The notes: generated from the sequence alone by a model not told the origin. A stretch of DNA of 22,939 nucleotides from UBA11386 sp035286785 (GCA_035286785.1 DATECS010000166.1:1-22939), one strand, 5' to 3'; numbered from the stretch's first letter, positions 7,233-19,469 are shown. Numbers and translations: made by a program.

Positions 7233-8927
7233 CTATTCGTGACGAGGCCGATGGTGCCGCTTCATGGCGTTCATCACTCGCAAAACGCCCTCATCGAATT
7301 CAGCGCGGATCGTAAGGCCTCGCTCTTGCGGCACGGCCGTCACGCGGACGCGGTCGCGGCCCTCGGCCTTGTCGAGCAGGTCGCTCGCCTTGTCGGCCTT
7401 CGCGCGGCACTCCGGCGGGCCGAATTCCTCGGCGAACTCCACGACACGCCCCAGAACGACGACCCACTCCATCGGCGCGGCCGTCGACTCCCGCATTTCC
7501 TCCGAGCGGTCGAGGGCCTCCTTCAGCGACTTCATCGCATCGCGCCCGGCGGCCACATAGACGGCCTTGGGCCCGATGCCCAACACGATCTGCAACTGCT
7601 CGCCCACGGCCTGAACGGTTTCGTCGTGATGGGGGCATTCCTCGGGAATCGGCAAGGAAGCCGCGTGCAGGTTGACGCCGTGATAACTCTCGGCGTCGAG
7701 CGTGATCATCTCGGCCTTGTCGGGATGTTCCTTGCGGAGCTGTTCGACGGCCATTTTCACGGCCTTTTCGAGCTTCGGCCCGTCGGCCACGCGACGCGCG
7801 GCGATCAACGTCGCGGCCTTCTCGCCCGCGGCAACCGAAATCGCGCCGTCGTGACGCCCTTCGGCGGCCGTCTGTTTCACCACGTCGAGCACCGTATCGA
7901 CAACTTTTCGCGCGGCGGCCCCCTGCTCTTCCGATTTGTCTTTCTTCGCAATGTGGTCGTAGGCGTGTTGACGCATGCGCTCGACCATGGCGTCAAGCCG
8001 CTCGGACGGCATGCCCGGGCACTGGACCGTGATTCGTCCGGTGACGGCCGCCTCGGGCAATTGGAATCCGGCGAAATCGCTTTTCATCGCGGCGAGAAGA
8101 GCGAACTGCTCGGCGGCCTTCGTGCCTTCGCGAGCCGTGACACTGATTTCCAACACGCCCTGCTTGCGATCCGCTTCGAGCGACATCCCCAGCGTGACCG
8201 TTTCAAGGTCCCGTGCCGCTTTCATTATGTGTTGGTGGACGTGTTCGGCGGCCTCTGGGTTCCACTCGTGGCGATGCTTCCGCTTGGCATGGTGCCGTTC
8301 GGCCGCCTTGTGAAGTTTCTTTTTGAGATTGGCGACAAGCTTTTCGCGGCACTCCTCGGGCAGGTTCGCCACGTAGACCCTCGCGCCCACGTCATACCGT
8401 CCACTCAGACCGTCGAGCAATTTGGCCGGATCCTCGGGCACGTGCCGGAAGTGGTCTTTGTTCTCGACGACGTAGGCCCAGCCCGGATGGGTCTCTTGCA
8501 CGTAAACCGTCTTGCGCGGCCCGCGAATTTCGTAAATCCCGTCGTCGTGCGTGGTGACTTTTTCCTCGTCCCAAATCTTGACGGCCTCGATCAGCTTGCC
8601 GAGATCGGTTACGGGCAGAAACAGGCACGCGCCGACGTGCTCGCCGTCCGTGGCGGCGTAAAGGCCCGCGGGCCGCGTTTTGTCGAAACCGTCGATTCCC
8701 ACGCCGCCGGTGGCGAAGATCAACATACCTTCCACGCCTTCGCTCAGATGGGGACGATCGGTGATCGCGTCGAGCCATTTCAGGTCGGCCATGCAATTTT
8801 CATAGCTTGGCAGTGAAACCACGGCGACCGGTTTCAGTTCGACCGCTTTGTCGGCTTGCGCCAACAGCGGACAGGCGACGGCCGCCACCAGGACGACGAT
8901 CGCCATCGAGAGCACCAATTTTTTCAT
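7233..8927 (-). CDS. Secreted protein of unknown function (planctomycete type)
   Basis: A 564-residue exported protein. The ATG at 8927 is preceded by AAAGGAG at good spacing and opens a clear signal peptide (MKKLVLSMAIVVLVAAVACP, cut near LLAQA); the reading frame extends upstream but without a second start of this quality. The rest is alpha/beta with alternating short strands and amphipathic helices, a His/Lys-rich linker (HHAKRKHRHEWNPEAAEHVH), and a basic tail MKRHHRPRHE. Phrases such as AVVSLPSYENCMADLKWLDA and VTARLEISVT-like repeats recall the large exported DUF3352-like proteins of planctomycetes, and its overall style matches the protein at 10393-11373. I do not recognise an enzyme active site. 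It is separated from the anti-sigma gene by 292 bp with a palindromic element, so it may have its own promoter or belong to the same regulon. Confidence 0.8.
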   Translation of the reverse strand: MKKLVLSMAIVVLVAAVACPLLAQADKAVELKPVAVVSLPSYENCMADLKWLDAITDRPHLSEGVEGMLIFATGGVGIDGFDKTRPAGLYAATDGEHVGACLFLPVTDLGKLIEAVKIWDEEKVTTHDDGIYEIRGPRKTVYVQETHPGWAYVVENKDHFRHVPEDPAKLLDGLSGRYDVGARVYVANLPEECREKLVANLKKKLHKAAERHHAKRKHRHEWNPEAAEHVHQHIMKAARDLETVTLGMSLEADRKQGVLEISVTAREGTKAAEQFALLAAMKSDFAGFQLPEAAVTGRITVQCPGMPSERLDAMVERMRQHAYDHIAKKDKSEEQGAAARKVVDTVLDVVKQTAAEGRHDGAISVAAGEKAATLIAARRVADGPKLEKAVKMAVEQLRKEHPDKAEMITLDAESYHGVNLHAASLPIPEECPHHDETVQAVGEQLQIVLGIGPKAVYVAAGRDAMKSLKEALDRSEEMRESTAAPMEWVVVLGRVVEFAEEFGPPECRAKADKASDLLDKAEGRDRVRVTAVPQERGLTIRAEFDEGVLRVMNAMKRHHRPRHE

Positions 8928-9019
8928 GAACCACACTCCTTTCAGAAAACGGGCAACGTTCCAGCCGTTCGGCTGAACCAGGGAACATAAAAGTAAAAGG
9001 GGGCGTCCTGAAATCCCAC

Positions 9020-9163
9020 GTGTGCCACTGCTTGCGAAAATCCCAACCATGTCTGAACTTGCGCAAGGGCACTGCTTGCCGGAAAGCTTAAAGACGCCGG
9101 AAAACCGCAAGCAGTGCGAATGCCCGCGACTTGGAACGCCCTGTCTGGCAAGCAGTGGCACAC
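9020..9163. repeat. Nested palindromic repeat (MITE/REP-like), 144 bp
   Basis: GTGTGCCACTGCTTGC at 9020-9035 is exactly complementary to 9148-9163, a 16-bp terminal inverted repeat. A second, inner pair repeats the same core: GCACTGCTTGC at 9069-9079 against 9107-9117. The element therefore carries four copies of CACTGCTTGC in a symmetric nested arrangement. It fills most of the 292-bp gap between the anti-sigma gene and the secreted-protein gene. No open reading frame of note lies inside. Confidence 0.75.
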
Positions 9164-9219
9164 ATCAGAGCTCATGGTAATTCCCAAACACCCTCAGGTA
9201 AAAAAACCTTCGCCGCCGA

Positions 9220-9735
9220 TCAGGGCTCGGACAAAGCCAGTTCGATCGGCAGTTGATCCATCAGCATGTTCGCGGCCACTTTGGCGTCGTGGTCGAGATA
9301 GGCCCATTGGCCCCGCGCGAGCGTCTCGTCGACCATCAGGCCGAACTCCGCGCCGCCCGTCCGGGCCACGGTGTCCATCGCGAAGGATTCAGTGGTCGAA
9401 TCAGGCGCGCCGTTCGAAACGATGACAGAGCCGGGATCACTTGGCCGGCGAAGTTGCCACGCCGCCAACCCAACGGCGACCACCAGCGACGCCGCCAGTG
9501 CCGCCAACAGCCGCCGGCGTCGTTCGACGCTCGTCGGACGTCTCAAAATAGGCATCGTCTCCGCCGGCAGCGCCTCCACGATTCGGGCGTGCAACGTCTC
9601 GGAAAACTCCGGCCGATCAGCCGTCGCCTCGGCGCGCAACCGGCGTTCAAGATCGACTTCCGCCGCTGTGTCAACCGGAAAAAGCGAGTCTGATGTCGAG
9701 GATTTTCGTTCGGAAGGCATATTGCGTTCATTCAT
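9220..9735 (-). CDS. Probable membrane-anchored anti-sigma factor
   Basis: A 171-residue protein with an acidic/basic cytoplasmic N-terminus of about 75 residues (VDLERRLRAEATADRPEFSE, LHARIVEALP), one membrane helix (LLAALAASLVVAVGLAAWQL) and an external C-terminal part. The ATG at 9735 lies inside the last codons of the sigma-factor gene, an 8-base overlap that signals translational coupling, with GGAGCTG upstream. Position and topology are those of an ECF anti-sigma factor that holds the sigma factor at the membrane until a signal releases it. No zinc-binding HxxxCxxC motif is present, so it is not the classic ZAS type. The family is otherwise not recognised; the function is inferred from context. 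Confidence 0.75.
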   Translation of the reverse strand: MNERNMPSERKSSTSDSLFPVDTAAEVDLERRLRAEATADRPEFSETLHARIVEALPAETMPILRRPTSVERRRRLLAALAASLVVAVGLAAWQLRRPSDPGSVIVSNGAPDSTTESFAMDTVARTGGAEFGLMVDETLARGQWAYLDHDAKVAANMLMDQLPIELALSEP

Positions 9736-10363
9736 GGGGCAGCTCCGCTTTTTGCGGCCGAGGAATGTCCTTTTTTAACGGCTGACGATCTTTTTCCACG
9801 GACGTCGACGCCAGACCGAGCACGACGGCCAATTTCTTTCGCGACCGAAAGAGCATGGTCTTCACCGCCGTCGCCGAACGACCGACGACGTGGGCAATCT
9901 CCTTGACCGGCATTTCTTCCGCGTAATAGAGCCACATCGCGGTGAACTCCCGCTCCGCGAGCGCCCCGCCGGCCGTTTCCCACAACCGCCGACGGTTATC
10001 GTCCGCGGCTGCCGCGTCGCCCGGCTCGTCCGTCGACGCGAGCGTCTGCAACAGGTCGCTTCCGCTCATCGGCCGCCGCCGGCGATTCAAATTCAGGCAT
10101 AACCGCCGGGCGATCGTAAACAGCCACGTGCGGAATTTCCATCGCGACCGGTAGCGGTGCAAATTCTCATACGCCCGCAGGAGCGTCTCCTGGGTCAGGT
10201 CTTCGGCCTCCTCGACGGTCGTCCAGCGTCGAAGAAAATGCACCAGTGGAACCTGGAACCGGCGAACCAATTCCTCGAAGCTGCCCCGGCAGCCTGCCCG
10301 CGCGCGGCGTGCAAGCTCCTCGTCCGTGGGCCTCTCGGCAATCGAGTTACCTGGTTCCGGCAT
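9728..10363 (-). CDS. ECF RNA polymerase sigma factor
   Basis: A 211-residue extracytoplasmic-function sigma-70 factor. Region 2 is clear: SFEELVRRFQVPLVHFLRRW, then the conserved AEDLTQETLLRAYENLHRYR and KFRTWLFTIARRLCLNLNRR. After a linker rich in acidic residues comes region 4, with LAEREFTAMWLYYAEEMPVK, the helix-turn-helix EIAHVVGRSATAVKTMLFRS and RKKLAVVL. A C-terminal tail of about 30 residues rich in Lys and Pro follows. I placed the start at ATG 10363 (MPEPGNSIAERPTDEEL), 29 bp after the upstream secreted-protein gene; the frame stays open further up but would overlap that gene. It is the middle gene of a three-gene unit: secreted protein, sigma, anti-sigma. Its regulon is unknown. 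Confidence 0.95.
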   Translation of the reverse strand: MPEPGNSIAERPTDEELARRARAGCRGSFEELVRRFQVPLVHFLRRWTTVEEAEDLTQETLLRAYENLHRYRSRWKFRTWLFTIARRLCLNLNRRRRPMSGSDLLQTLASTDEPGDAAAADDNRRRLWETAGGALAEREFTAMWLYYAEEMPVKEIAHVVGRSATAVKTMLFRSRKKLAVVLGLASTSVEKDRQPLKKDIPRPQKAELPHE

Positions 10364-10392
10364 GTCTGATTCGACGTTCAATGTAAAACGAT

Positions 10393-11373
10393 TCAACGTC
10401 CGCCGCCGTGTCGCAAGGCCCACTGGGTTCGCGCCGCGTGGACCACGTCGGCCGCTTGGCCGTGCCATCGCAGTTCGACCGTCTTCCCGTCGAGCGATAG
10501 TTCCACGGTCTCCAAAACCTTCTTCAGGTTCTCATTCGCGTCGCCGGCCAGGCGGCCCATCGCCAGCAGGCCTTGGACGACTTGCTCGATGTTCTTGGCC
10601 CCTTCGTCCGACTTGGCCGCCAACCGGCACGCGAGAAATGCCTCGCCGTCGGTCTCGCCCAAGACGACGTTCAACATGTCGCACTGCCGCAGCACGGGCG
10701 ATTTGAGCGGCAGCGCCGCCTCGGCCAGCCCGCCCGCGCCCAGCATCACCACGACGGGCTTTTTCGAGGCCCTTTGTTCGGCCCCCGCGACCAGCGGCGA
10801 ATCGTCGCCGTCCAGGCTCGCGGCCTTTCCGTCGACCACGTCAATCGCCCGCCGCATGTCGCTGGGATTGTGAGCGATCAACACGAGCAACGGCTCTTGG
10901 ACCGATTCGTCCGAGGATTTGCCGGGACGATAGAGGCAGCCGATCACGGTGTGACTGCCGCTGTGCCGGTCGGTCCAGGAGTGTACGGCGTGGCGGCCGT
11001 ACTCGGTCGTCTTGTAGTCGGGCTGCGTCTCGAGAAACGCAACGAGCCTTGTTTCGACCGCGTCGGCGTGAAAAATGACCACGCCACGCCGCGGCTCGAA
11101 CCGCGTCCCGTAAAGCGTGACGCCGTGCAGGTCCGCGGCGAGGTCGAATCCGCCGGCCTCGCGGAGCTTCTGGAGCCCGGCCTGGGCACGTTCCTTGGCC
11201 AACAGGGGCTTGAGATATTGCTCGGCGGCCTGCGTCGTCCGAAGGGCGTCGACGTCCAGGTGAGCGACCCATCGGGCGTCGGCCGAGATTTGACGAACAT
11301 CGAGGGGCCCGGCCCAGGAGGCCGGCACGACCAGGGCCAAAGCGACCGCGGCCAGAAGAAAACGAAATCGCAT
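10393..11373 (-). CDS. Secreted protein of unknown function in the ECF sigma operon
   Basis: A 326-residue exported protein. The ATG at 11373 opens MRFRFLLAAVALALVVPASW, a standard signal peptide cut after SWA, with AAGG about 8 bases upstream; a GTG at 11382 is a weaker alternative. The mature part starts with VRQISADARWVAHLDVDALR, then alternates strands and helices (GVTLYGTRFEPRRGVVIFHA, LLVLIAHNPSDMRRAIDVVD, KPVVVMLGAGGLAEAALPLK). This is the look of the exported DUF3352-like proteins common in planctomycetes, and resembles the 7233-8927 product in style, though I could not align the two convincingly. No catalytic motif is apparent. Being first in the sigma/anti-sigma operon, it could be a target or a modulator of that signalling pathway; this is inference. 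Confidence 0.82.
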   Translation of the reverse strand: MRFRFLLAAVALALVVPASWAGPLDVRQISADARWVAHLDVDALRTTQAAEQYLKPLLAKERAQAGLQKLREAGGFDLAADLHGVTLYGTRFEPRRGVVIFHADAVETRLVAFLETQPDYKTTEYGRHAVHSWTDRHSGSHTVIGCLYRPGKSSDESVQEPLLVLIAHNPSDMRRAIDVVDGKAASLDGDDSPLVAGAEQRASKKPVVVMLGAGGLAEAALPLKSPVLRQCDMLNVVLGETDGEAFLACRLAAKSDEGAKNIEQVVQGLLAMGRLAGDANENLKKVLETVELSLDGKTVELRWHGQAADVVHAARTQWALRHGGGR

Positions 11374-11425
11374 CGGGATCACCTTGCTGAGGCAAGCCCC
11401 CCGCTGGGGTTGGCGGCGAGGGGCG

Positions 11426-11460
11426 GAGTGTGTTGTGTCTACGTTTGTTTATACACACTC
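11426..11460 (-). promoter_or_regulatory. Inverted repeat upstream of the ECF operon
   Basis: GAGTGTGT at 11426-11433 is mirrored by ACACACTC at 11453-11460, an 8-bp perfect dyad with a 19-base spacer, 53 to 87 bp before the start of the secreted-protein gene. A TATAAA (minus strand, 11448-11453) overlaps its distal arm and could be a -10 element. It may be an operator or part of the promoter; no known regulator motif is recognised. Confidence 0.3.
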
Positions 11461-11549
11461 GGGCCAGAGGCGGTTACCGATTCCTGGGGAGTTTTTGGCC
11501 AGAGGGGTTTGACCGGCGGGAGCAGGAGGGCGGGCGGGGGGAACTGCCT

Positions 11550-11624
11550 GGTGGGGCGAACGATCGTTCCGGCGACGGTTGTGGGAGAATCATCGCGGTT
11601 TGCGGAACAATCGTTCGCCCCACC
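11550..11624. repeat. Inverted-repeat element, GGTGGGGCGA family, copy 1
   Basis: Arms 11550-11571 and 11603-11624 are complementary at 21 of 22 positions: each arm begins GGTGGGGCGAACGAT when read inward. The 31-base spacer has no evident coding content. The right arm ends 8 bp from the aminopeptidase stop codon, so the hairpin may also terminate that gene's transcript. A shorter relative is at 12944-13005 on the other side of the aminopeptidase gene. Confidence 0.8.
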
Positions 11625-11632
11625 CTACCCTG

Positions 11633-12748
<1,116 letters not shown>

Positions 12749-12943
12749 GGTTCCTCCCTCGATCATGGGCCGGGCGGGCTGCCCGACGAAAAAACGTTAC
12801 ACACTGCAAGACCCCATCAGAATAACGCCCCCGCCGCGTCCTGGGAACCCGGGCTGTGCGTGGCCGGGACGGTTTCCCCTAGGCGGCCGGGGACGTAAAA
12901 TACGTTGGCGGGCGTGGCAAGACCGCCGACGAGAAACAGGTAG

Positions 12944-13005
12944 GGTGGGGCGATCTCGCCAGAAACCGTCGCATTGCCACTCAGGCTTGCCGCGATCGCC
13001 CCACC
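12944..13005. repeat. Inverted-repeat element, GGTGGGGCGA family, copy 2
   Basis: GGTGGGGCGATC at 12944-12955 is exactly complementary to 12994-13005, with a 38-base spacer. The arm shares its first ten bases with the 11550-11624 element. It lies 19 bp before the P1B ATPase start codon, so it probably sits in that gene's leader or promoter. Confidence 0.7.
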
Positions 13006-13024
13006 ATCCACGAGGGAGCGACTC

Positions 13025-15331
13025 ATGCCGACCGATCCGATATGCGGGATGGAAGTCGACGAGTCCACGCCTTTGCAAGCCGAGCGCGACGGTCGAACCT
13101 ACTACTTCTGTTGCGAGCATTGCCGCCGACGATTCCTGACGCGGGAGCACGAAGATTCGACGCATGACGGAGCGTTCGAGCCTCGCCGCGATGCCGTGTC
13201 GCAACCGGGCGACGTCTACACCTGTCCGATGCATCCCGAGATCGAGCGAGACAAGCCTGGCCCCTGTCCGAAATGCGGCATGGACCTCGAACCGATGCGC
13301 GGCGCGAGCACCGGCGGCGAAGAGGGAGCCGAACTGCGCGGGATGTCGCGTCGATTTTGGACGGCGTTGGCCCTGGGACTGCCGGTGATGCTCGTCGCCA
13401 TGTCGCACATGATGGGCGATCCGCTGGGCCGGCGGATCGGCGCGACGGCGGTCGGCTGGCTCCAGCTTGTGCTGAGCACGCCGGTCGTGCTTTGGGCGGG
13501 GTGGCCATTCTTCCAGCGCGGCTGGCAGTCGGTCGTGACGGGCCGCCTGAACATGTTCACGCTTATTTCGCTGGGCACGGGCGCGGCTTACTTTTACAGC
13601 GTCGCGGCCGTGCTGGTTCCCGACCTGTTTCCCGCGTCGTTCCGCCGCGAGGGTCACGTGGCCGTCTATTTCGAGGCGGCCGCGATGATCACGGTCCTGG
13701 TGCTTTTGGGCCAGGTACTCGAACTGGGCGCGCGGCGGCGCACGGCCGGCACGATCCGGGAGCTGATGTCGCTCGCGCCGCCAGTGGCGCTAGTCCTTCG
13801 CGACGGCCAACCGGTGGAAGTGCCGCTGGCCGAAGTAAGGCCCAGTGATCGGCTGCGGGTCCGCCCCGGCGAAAAGGTGCCCGTCGATGGACGAATCACC
13901 GAGGGCAATAGCGCGGTCGACGAATCGATGATGACCGGCGAGCCGATGCCCGTTGCCAAGAAGCCGGGCGATTCCGTTCTCGGCGGCACGGTCAACCAGA
14001 CGGGCTCGTTCGTCATGATTGCCGAGCGAGTCGGCCGCGACACGGTGCTCGCACAAATTATCGATCTTGTGGCCCAAGCCCAACGGAGCCGAGCGCCGAT
14101 CCAGCGCGTGGCCGACCGGGTTGCCGCCTGGTTCGTGCCCGGTGTGGTGCTTGCGGCCGTGGCCACCTTTGCGGTTTGGGCGTGGGTCGGACCGGAGCCG
14201 CGATTTATTTACGCGATTGCGAACGCCGTGGCGGTGCTGATCGTCGCCTGTCCGTGCGCGTTGGGGCTCGCCACGCCCATGTCAATCATGGTCGGCGTGG
14301 GCCGCGGTGCCGTCGAAGGCATACTGATCCGCGGCGCCGAGGCGCTCGAAACAATGGAGAAGGTCGATCTGGTCGTCGTCGACAAGACGGGCACACTCAC
14401 CGAGGGCCGGCCGCGGGTGACGGACTTGATGGTGGAGACTGGTTTCACCGAAAATGACGTCTTGCGATGGGCGGCCTCCGTGGAAACGCATAGCGAGCAT
14501 CCACTGGCCCAGGCCGTCGTCGAGGCCGCCAATGCTCGTAAATTGTCGCCGGCCGAGGCCGTCGCGTTCGACTCGGCCCCCGGCGACGGCGTGTCGGCCG
14601 TGGTCGAAGGCCGCCGCGTCGTGATCGGCACTCGCGATCATCTCGCCCAGGGCGGCGTTCAAAATACCGCTTCCCTCAACGACGCGGCCGATCGGCTGAC
14701 GCTTGCCGGCGATACCGTCGTCTTTGTCGCCGTCGACGGCCGCGCCGCCGGCGCGCTGGCCGTGGCCGATCCGATTCGACATTCCACGCCCGAGGCCGTC
14801 CGCGCGTTGCACGCTCTGGGGCTTGAGGTCATCATGCTGACCGGCGACAACGCGAGGACGGCCGCGACGGTCGCGCGGAAGTTGGGCATCGATCGCGTGG
14901 AAGCCGAGCTTAAGCCGCGACAAAAACACGAACGGATCAAGACGCTTCGCGCGGAAGGCCGCGTGGTGGCCATGGCGGGGGACGGCGTGAACGACGCCCC
15001 GGCGCTGGCCGAGGCCGACGTCGGCATCGCCCTGGGCACGGGAACGGACGTGGCTATTGAGAGTGCGGGCGTCACGCTGGTCAAGGGCGACTTGCGCGGC
15101 GTGGCCCGGGCGTTTCGGCTGAGCCGGTGCGTGATGCGCAACGTCCGCGAGAACCTGTTCTTCGCGTTGATCTACAACGCCCTGGCCGTGCCGATCGCCG
15201 CCGGCGCTCTGGTTCCGCTGTTCGGGACGTCCGCGTTGTTGAATCCCATGATCGCCGCGGCGGCGATGAGCTTTAGTTCGGTTTCGGTGGTGAGCAATGC
15301 GTTACGATTGCGTAAGGAGAAGCTAGGGTGA
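13025..15331 (+). CDS. Copper-type P1B ATPase with N-terminal YHS and CPMHP metal-binding domains
   Basis: A 768-residue heavy-metal transporting ATPase of the inner membrane, expected to export Cu(I)/Ag(I). Order of domains: a YHS-like module (DPICGMEVDES with C7; YYFCCEHCRRRF with C29, C30 and C33), a heavy-metal-binding CPMHP module at residues 64-90 (YTCPMHPEIERD, GPCPKCGMDLEP), then eight predicted membrane helices with the CPC ion site at 409-411 (VACPCALGLATP), the phosphorylated Asp in DKTGTLTEG (D453), SEHPLAQAV, MLTGDNARTA and GDGVNDAPALAEADVGIALG. There is no classical GMxCxxC HMA domain. GAGGGAG seven bases upstream supports the ATG at 13025; an upstream ATG at 12974 lies within the repeat and is unlikely. 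It stands alone on the plus strand. With the RND system at the left it gives the region two routes of metal export. Confidence 0.97.
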   Translation: MPTDPICGMEVDESTPLQAERDGRTYYFCCEHCRRRFLTREHEDSTHDGAFEPRRDAVSQPGDVYTCPMHPEIERDKPGPCPKCGMDLEPMRGASTGGEEGAELRGMSRRFWTALALGLPVMLVAMSHMMGDPLGRRIGATAVGWLQLVLSTPVVLWAGWPFFQRGWQSVVTGRLNMFTLISLGTGAAYFYSVAAVLVPDLFPASFRREGHVAVYFEAAAMITVLVLLGQVLELGARRRTAGTIRELMSLAPPVALVLRDGQPVEVPLAEVRPSDRLRVRPGEKVPVDGRITEGNSAVDESMMTGEPMPVAKKPGDSVLGGTVNQTGSFVMIAERVGRDTVLAQIIDLVAQAQRSRAPIQRVADRVAAWFVPGVVLAAVATFAVWAWVGPEPRFIYAIANAVAVLIVACPCALGLATPMSIMVGVGRGAVEGILIRGAEALETMEKVDLVVVDKTGTLTEGRPRVTDLMVETGFTENDVLRWAASVETHSEHPLAQAVVEAANARKLSPAEAVAFDSAPGDGVSAVVEGRRVVIGTRDHLAQGGVQNTASLNDAADRLTLAGDTVVFVAVDGRAAGALAVADPIRHSTPEAVRALHALGLEVIMLTGDNARTAATVARKLGIDRVEAELKPRQKHERIKTLRAEGRVVAMAGDGVNDAPALAEADVGIALGTGTDVAIESAGVTLVKGDLRGVARAFRLSRCVMRNVRENLFFALIYNALAVPIAAGALVPLFGTSALLNPMIAAAAMSFSSVSVVSNALRLRKEKLG

Positions 15332-15512
15332 GGGAGACGATGGATGGGGTGGCGGTGGGAGAATTTTCATGGCGCGGCTGCCTGAAGGCGTCGCCAGGGA
15401 CGCATTCTTCCGCCTATAGGCGGAACCACGAACGTGTTTAAAAATGGACGCCACTGCAGGTTTGCCAGCAGTGACTCCTCGCGTCAGACCCCCCTTGCCA
15501 AGGAGAGGTGGA
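15332..15512. repeat. Intergenic repeat remnants, including perfect 18-bp palindrome
   Basis: TTCCGCCTATAGGCGGAA at 15408-15425 is a perfect palindrome. About 25 bp further, CACTGC (15452) and GCAGTG (15468) form a weak dyad that echoes the CACTGC core of the 9020-9163 element. On the minus strand this stretch follows the zinc-ribbon gene, so the palindrome could act as a 3' hairpin. No gene is supported here. Confidence 0.55.
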
Positions 15513-16193
15513 TCAGATCGCCGAAAGAATTTCCCAGGTCCACAGCGGATTGGCGCAGTGGGGACATTGCCGGGTGTTGTCCAGCAGGGCGCCGTGGCAG
15601 TCGTGGCAGTCGAGAATGGCGGGCAACTGGGCGACCTGTTCCTTGCGCAACGCGGCGGCCCGGGTTTGGTCGCCAAACGCGACGGCCGTGGTAATATGCA
15701 CGGAAAGCGGGAACAGTTGGAACAGGATCAGCGGAACGCGTCGTGATTGGGGAATGATCCTGGCCAGCAGGCTGCCGAAGGCGAGCCGCCGGTCGCGATC
15801 CGGTTTAGAGGTGTAATATGCGATTCGCGCGGCGACTTTGTCGTCGTTGGCCGACGGACCCAGACGAAGCCCCAGCAGCCACCGCGCGTACCAATCGGCG
15901 TCGGCCACGTAGCCCGCGGCCTCGATGGCCATGCGTGACTCGGCGATCTGGTAAATCTCGGTTTCCATTTTGGCGAGAGCTTTGCTCTTGCGCGCCGAAG
16001 TCAGCGCCAACATCGAGTCCGAGCCGATGTTCTTCCGCACGTCGTCGTAGAGCCGCTGATAGAACGAATTGCGCAAGAGCGTCAGTCCAGCGGAAAGGCC
16101 GCCGGCCACGCGAGTCGCGTCGTTCCGATTCTCGTGCCGATCGAATTCGGCCGCCGCTTGTTCGAGTCGAGCCGCCTCGTCTTCTTCTCGCAT
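15513..16193 (-). CDS. Zinc-ribbon protein of unknown function
   Basis: A 226-residue protein that I do not recognise. The ATG at 16193 is preceded by GAGGAAATACCGTC, giving a good Shine-Dalgarno and a start MREEDEAARLEQAAAEFDRH. The N-terminal half is strongly helical and charged (LLRNSFYQRLYDDVRKNIGS, SARKSKALAKMETEIYQIAE). A mildly hydrophobic stretch near residues 150-170 (VPLILFQLFPLSVHITTAVA) may be an amphipathic or membrane helix. The C-terminus carries two CxxC pairs (LDCHDCHGALL, RQCPHCANPLW), a zinc ribbon of the kind used for nucleic-acid or protein contacts. It stands alone, between the P1B ATPase (convergent) and the hybrid kinase (divergent). No function can be assigned. Confidence 0.78.
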   Translation of the reverse strand: MREEDEAARLEQAAAEFDRHENRNDATRVAGGLSAGLTLLRNSFYQRLYDDVRKNIGSDSMLALTSARKSKALAKMETEIYQIAESRMAIEAAGYVADADWYARWLLGLRLGPSANDDKVAARIAYYTSKPDRDRRLAFGSLLARIIPQSRRVPLILFQLFPLSVHITTAVAFGDQTRAAALRKEQVAQLPAILDCHDCHGALLDNTRQCPHCANPLWTWEILSAI

Positions 16194-16612
16194 GACGGTA
16201 TTTCCTCGTGTCGAGTCGTACGATTTTGCAACTCGCGCGGGTATTGCGGCTTGGGAAACCGCCCAAACTCCCCGCATGGGTGGTCTGGGGCAGCTCTCCG
16301 CCCGCGTTTCCTGGATGACGACGACTCTCTGGGAATAATACCTCTATTGAACGGCATTGCAAATACTCGGGCCCAAGTCGTTTCATTTGTGTAGTTCGAT
16401 GGTCCGCGACCTACCTTTTAGTGTACCGATTTGCTCGACATCGTTCGCCACGAAACCGTGCAAAGGATAGTGAAACGTTTTGGACAAGAGCCCGCTTGAT
16501 CGTTCCCGCGGCCCGTTTCGGGGCTTGCGCGCGACGAGCGACGGCGTTTCGTCACGTCATCGACGACAATCAATGACGTCTTGCCCTTTCACAAGACAAA
16601 CGGATACGGACC
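16194..16612. other. 419-bp divergent intergenic region ahead of hybrid kinase
   Basis: No gene is supported here. Near its right end ACGTCAT (16554-16560) and ATGACGT (16573-16579) form a 7-bp dyad with a 12-base spacer, and GTCTTG (16578) with CAAGAC (16592) form a small hairpin that ends 15 bases before the kinase ATG, where a Shine-Dalgarno would be. The region should hold the promoters of both flanking genes, but I see no convincing -35/-10 pair. Confidence 0.35.
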
Positions 16613-19420
<2,808 letters not shown>

Positions 19421-19469
19421 CTTTCCTCGTCTCCCGGCCGGCCACGATTTACCGGCGCTCGAGCAAATT

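Noticed and set aside
7239..8816. Plus-strand open frame of 525 codons opposite the secreted protein
   Set aside because: The minus strand has a signal peptide, a strong ribosome-binding site and a terminator; the plus frame has none of these and reads as a shadow.
12797..13657. Minus-strand open frame of 286 codons opposite the start of the P1B ATPase
   Set aside because: The plus strand shows unmistakable metal-binding motifs; the minus frame is Arg/His-rich and spans the repeat element.
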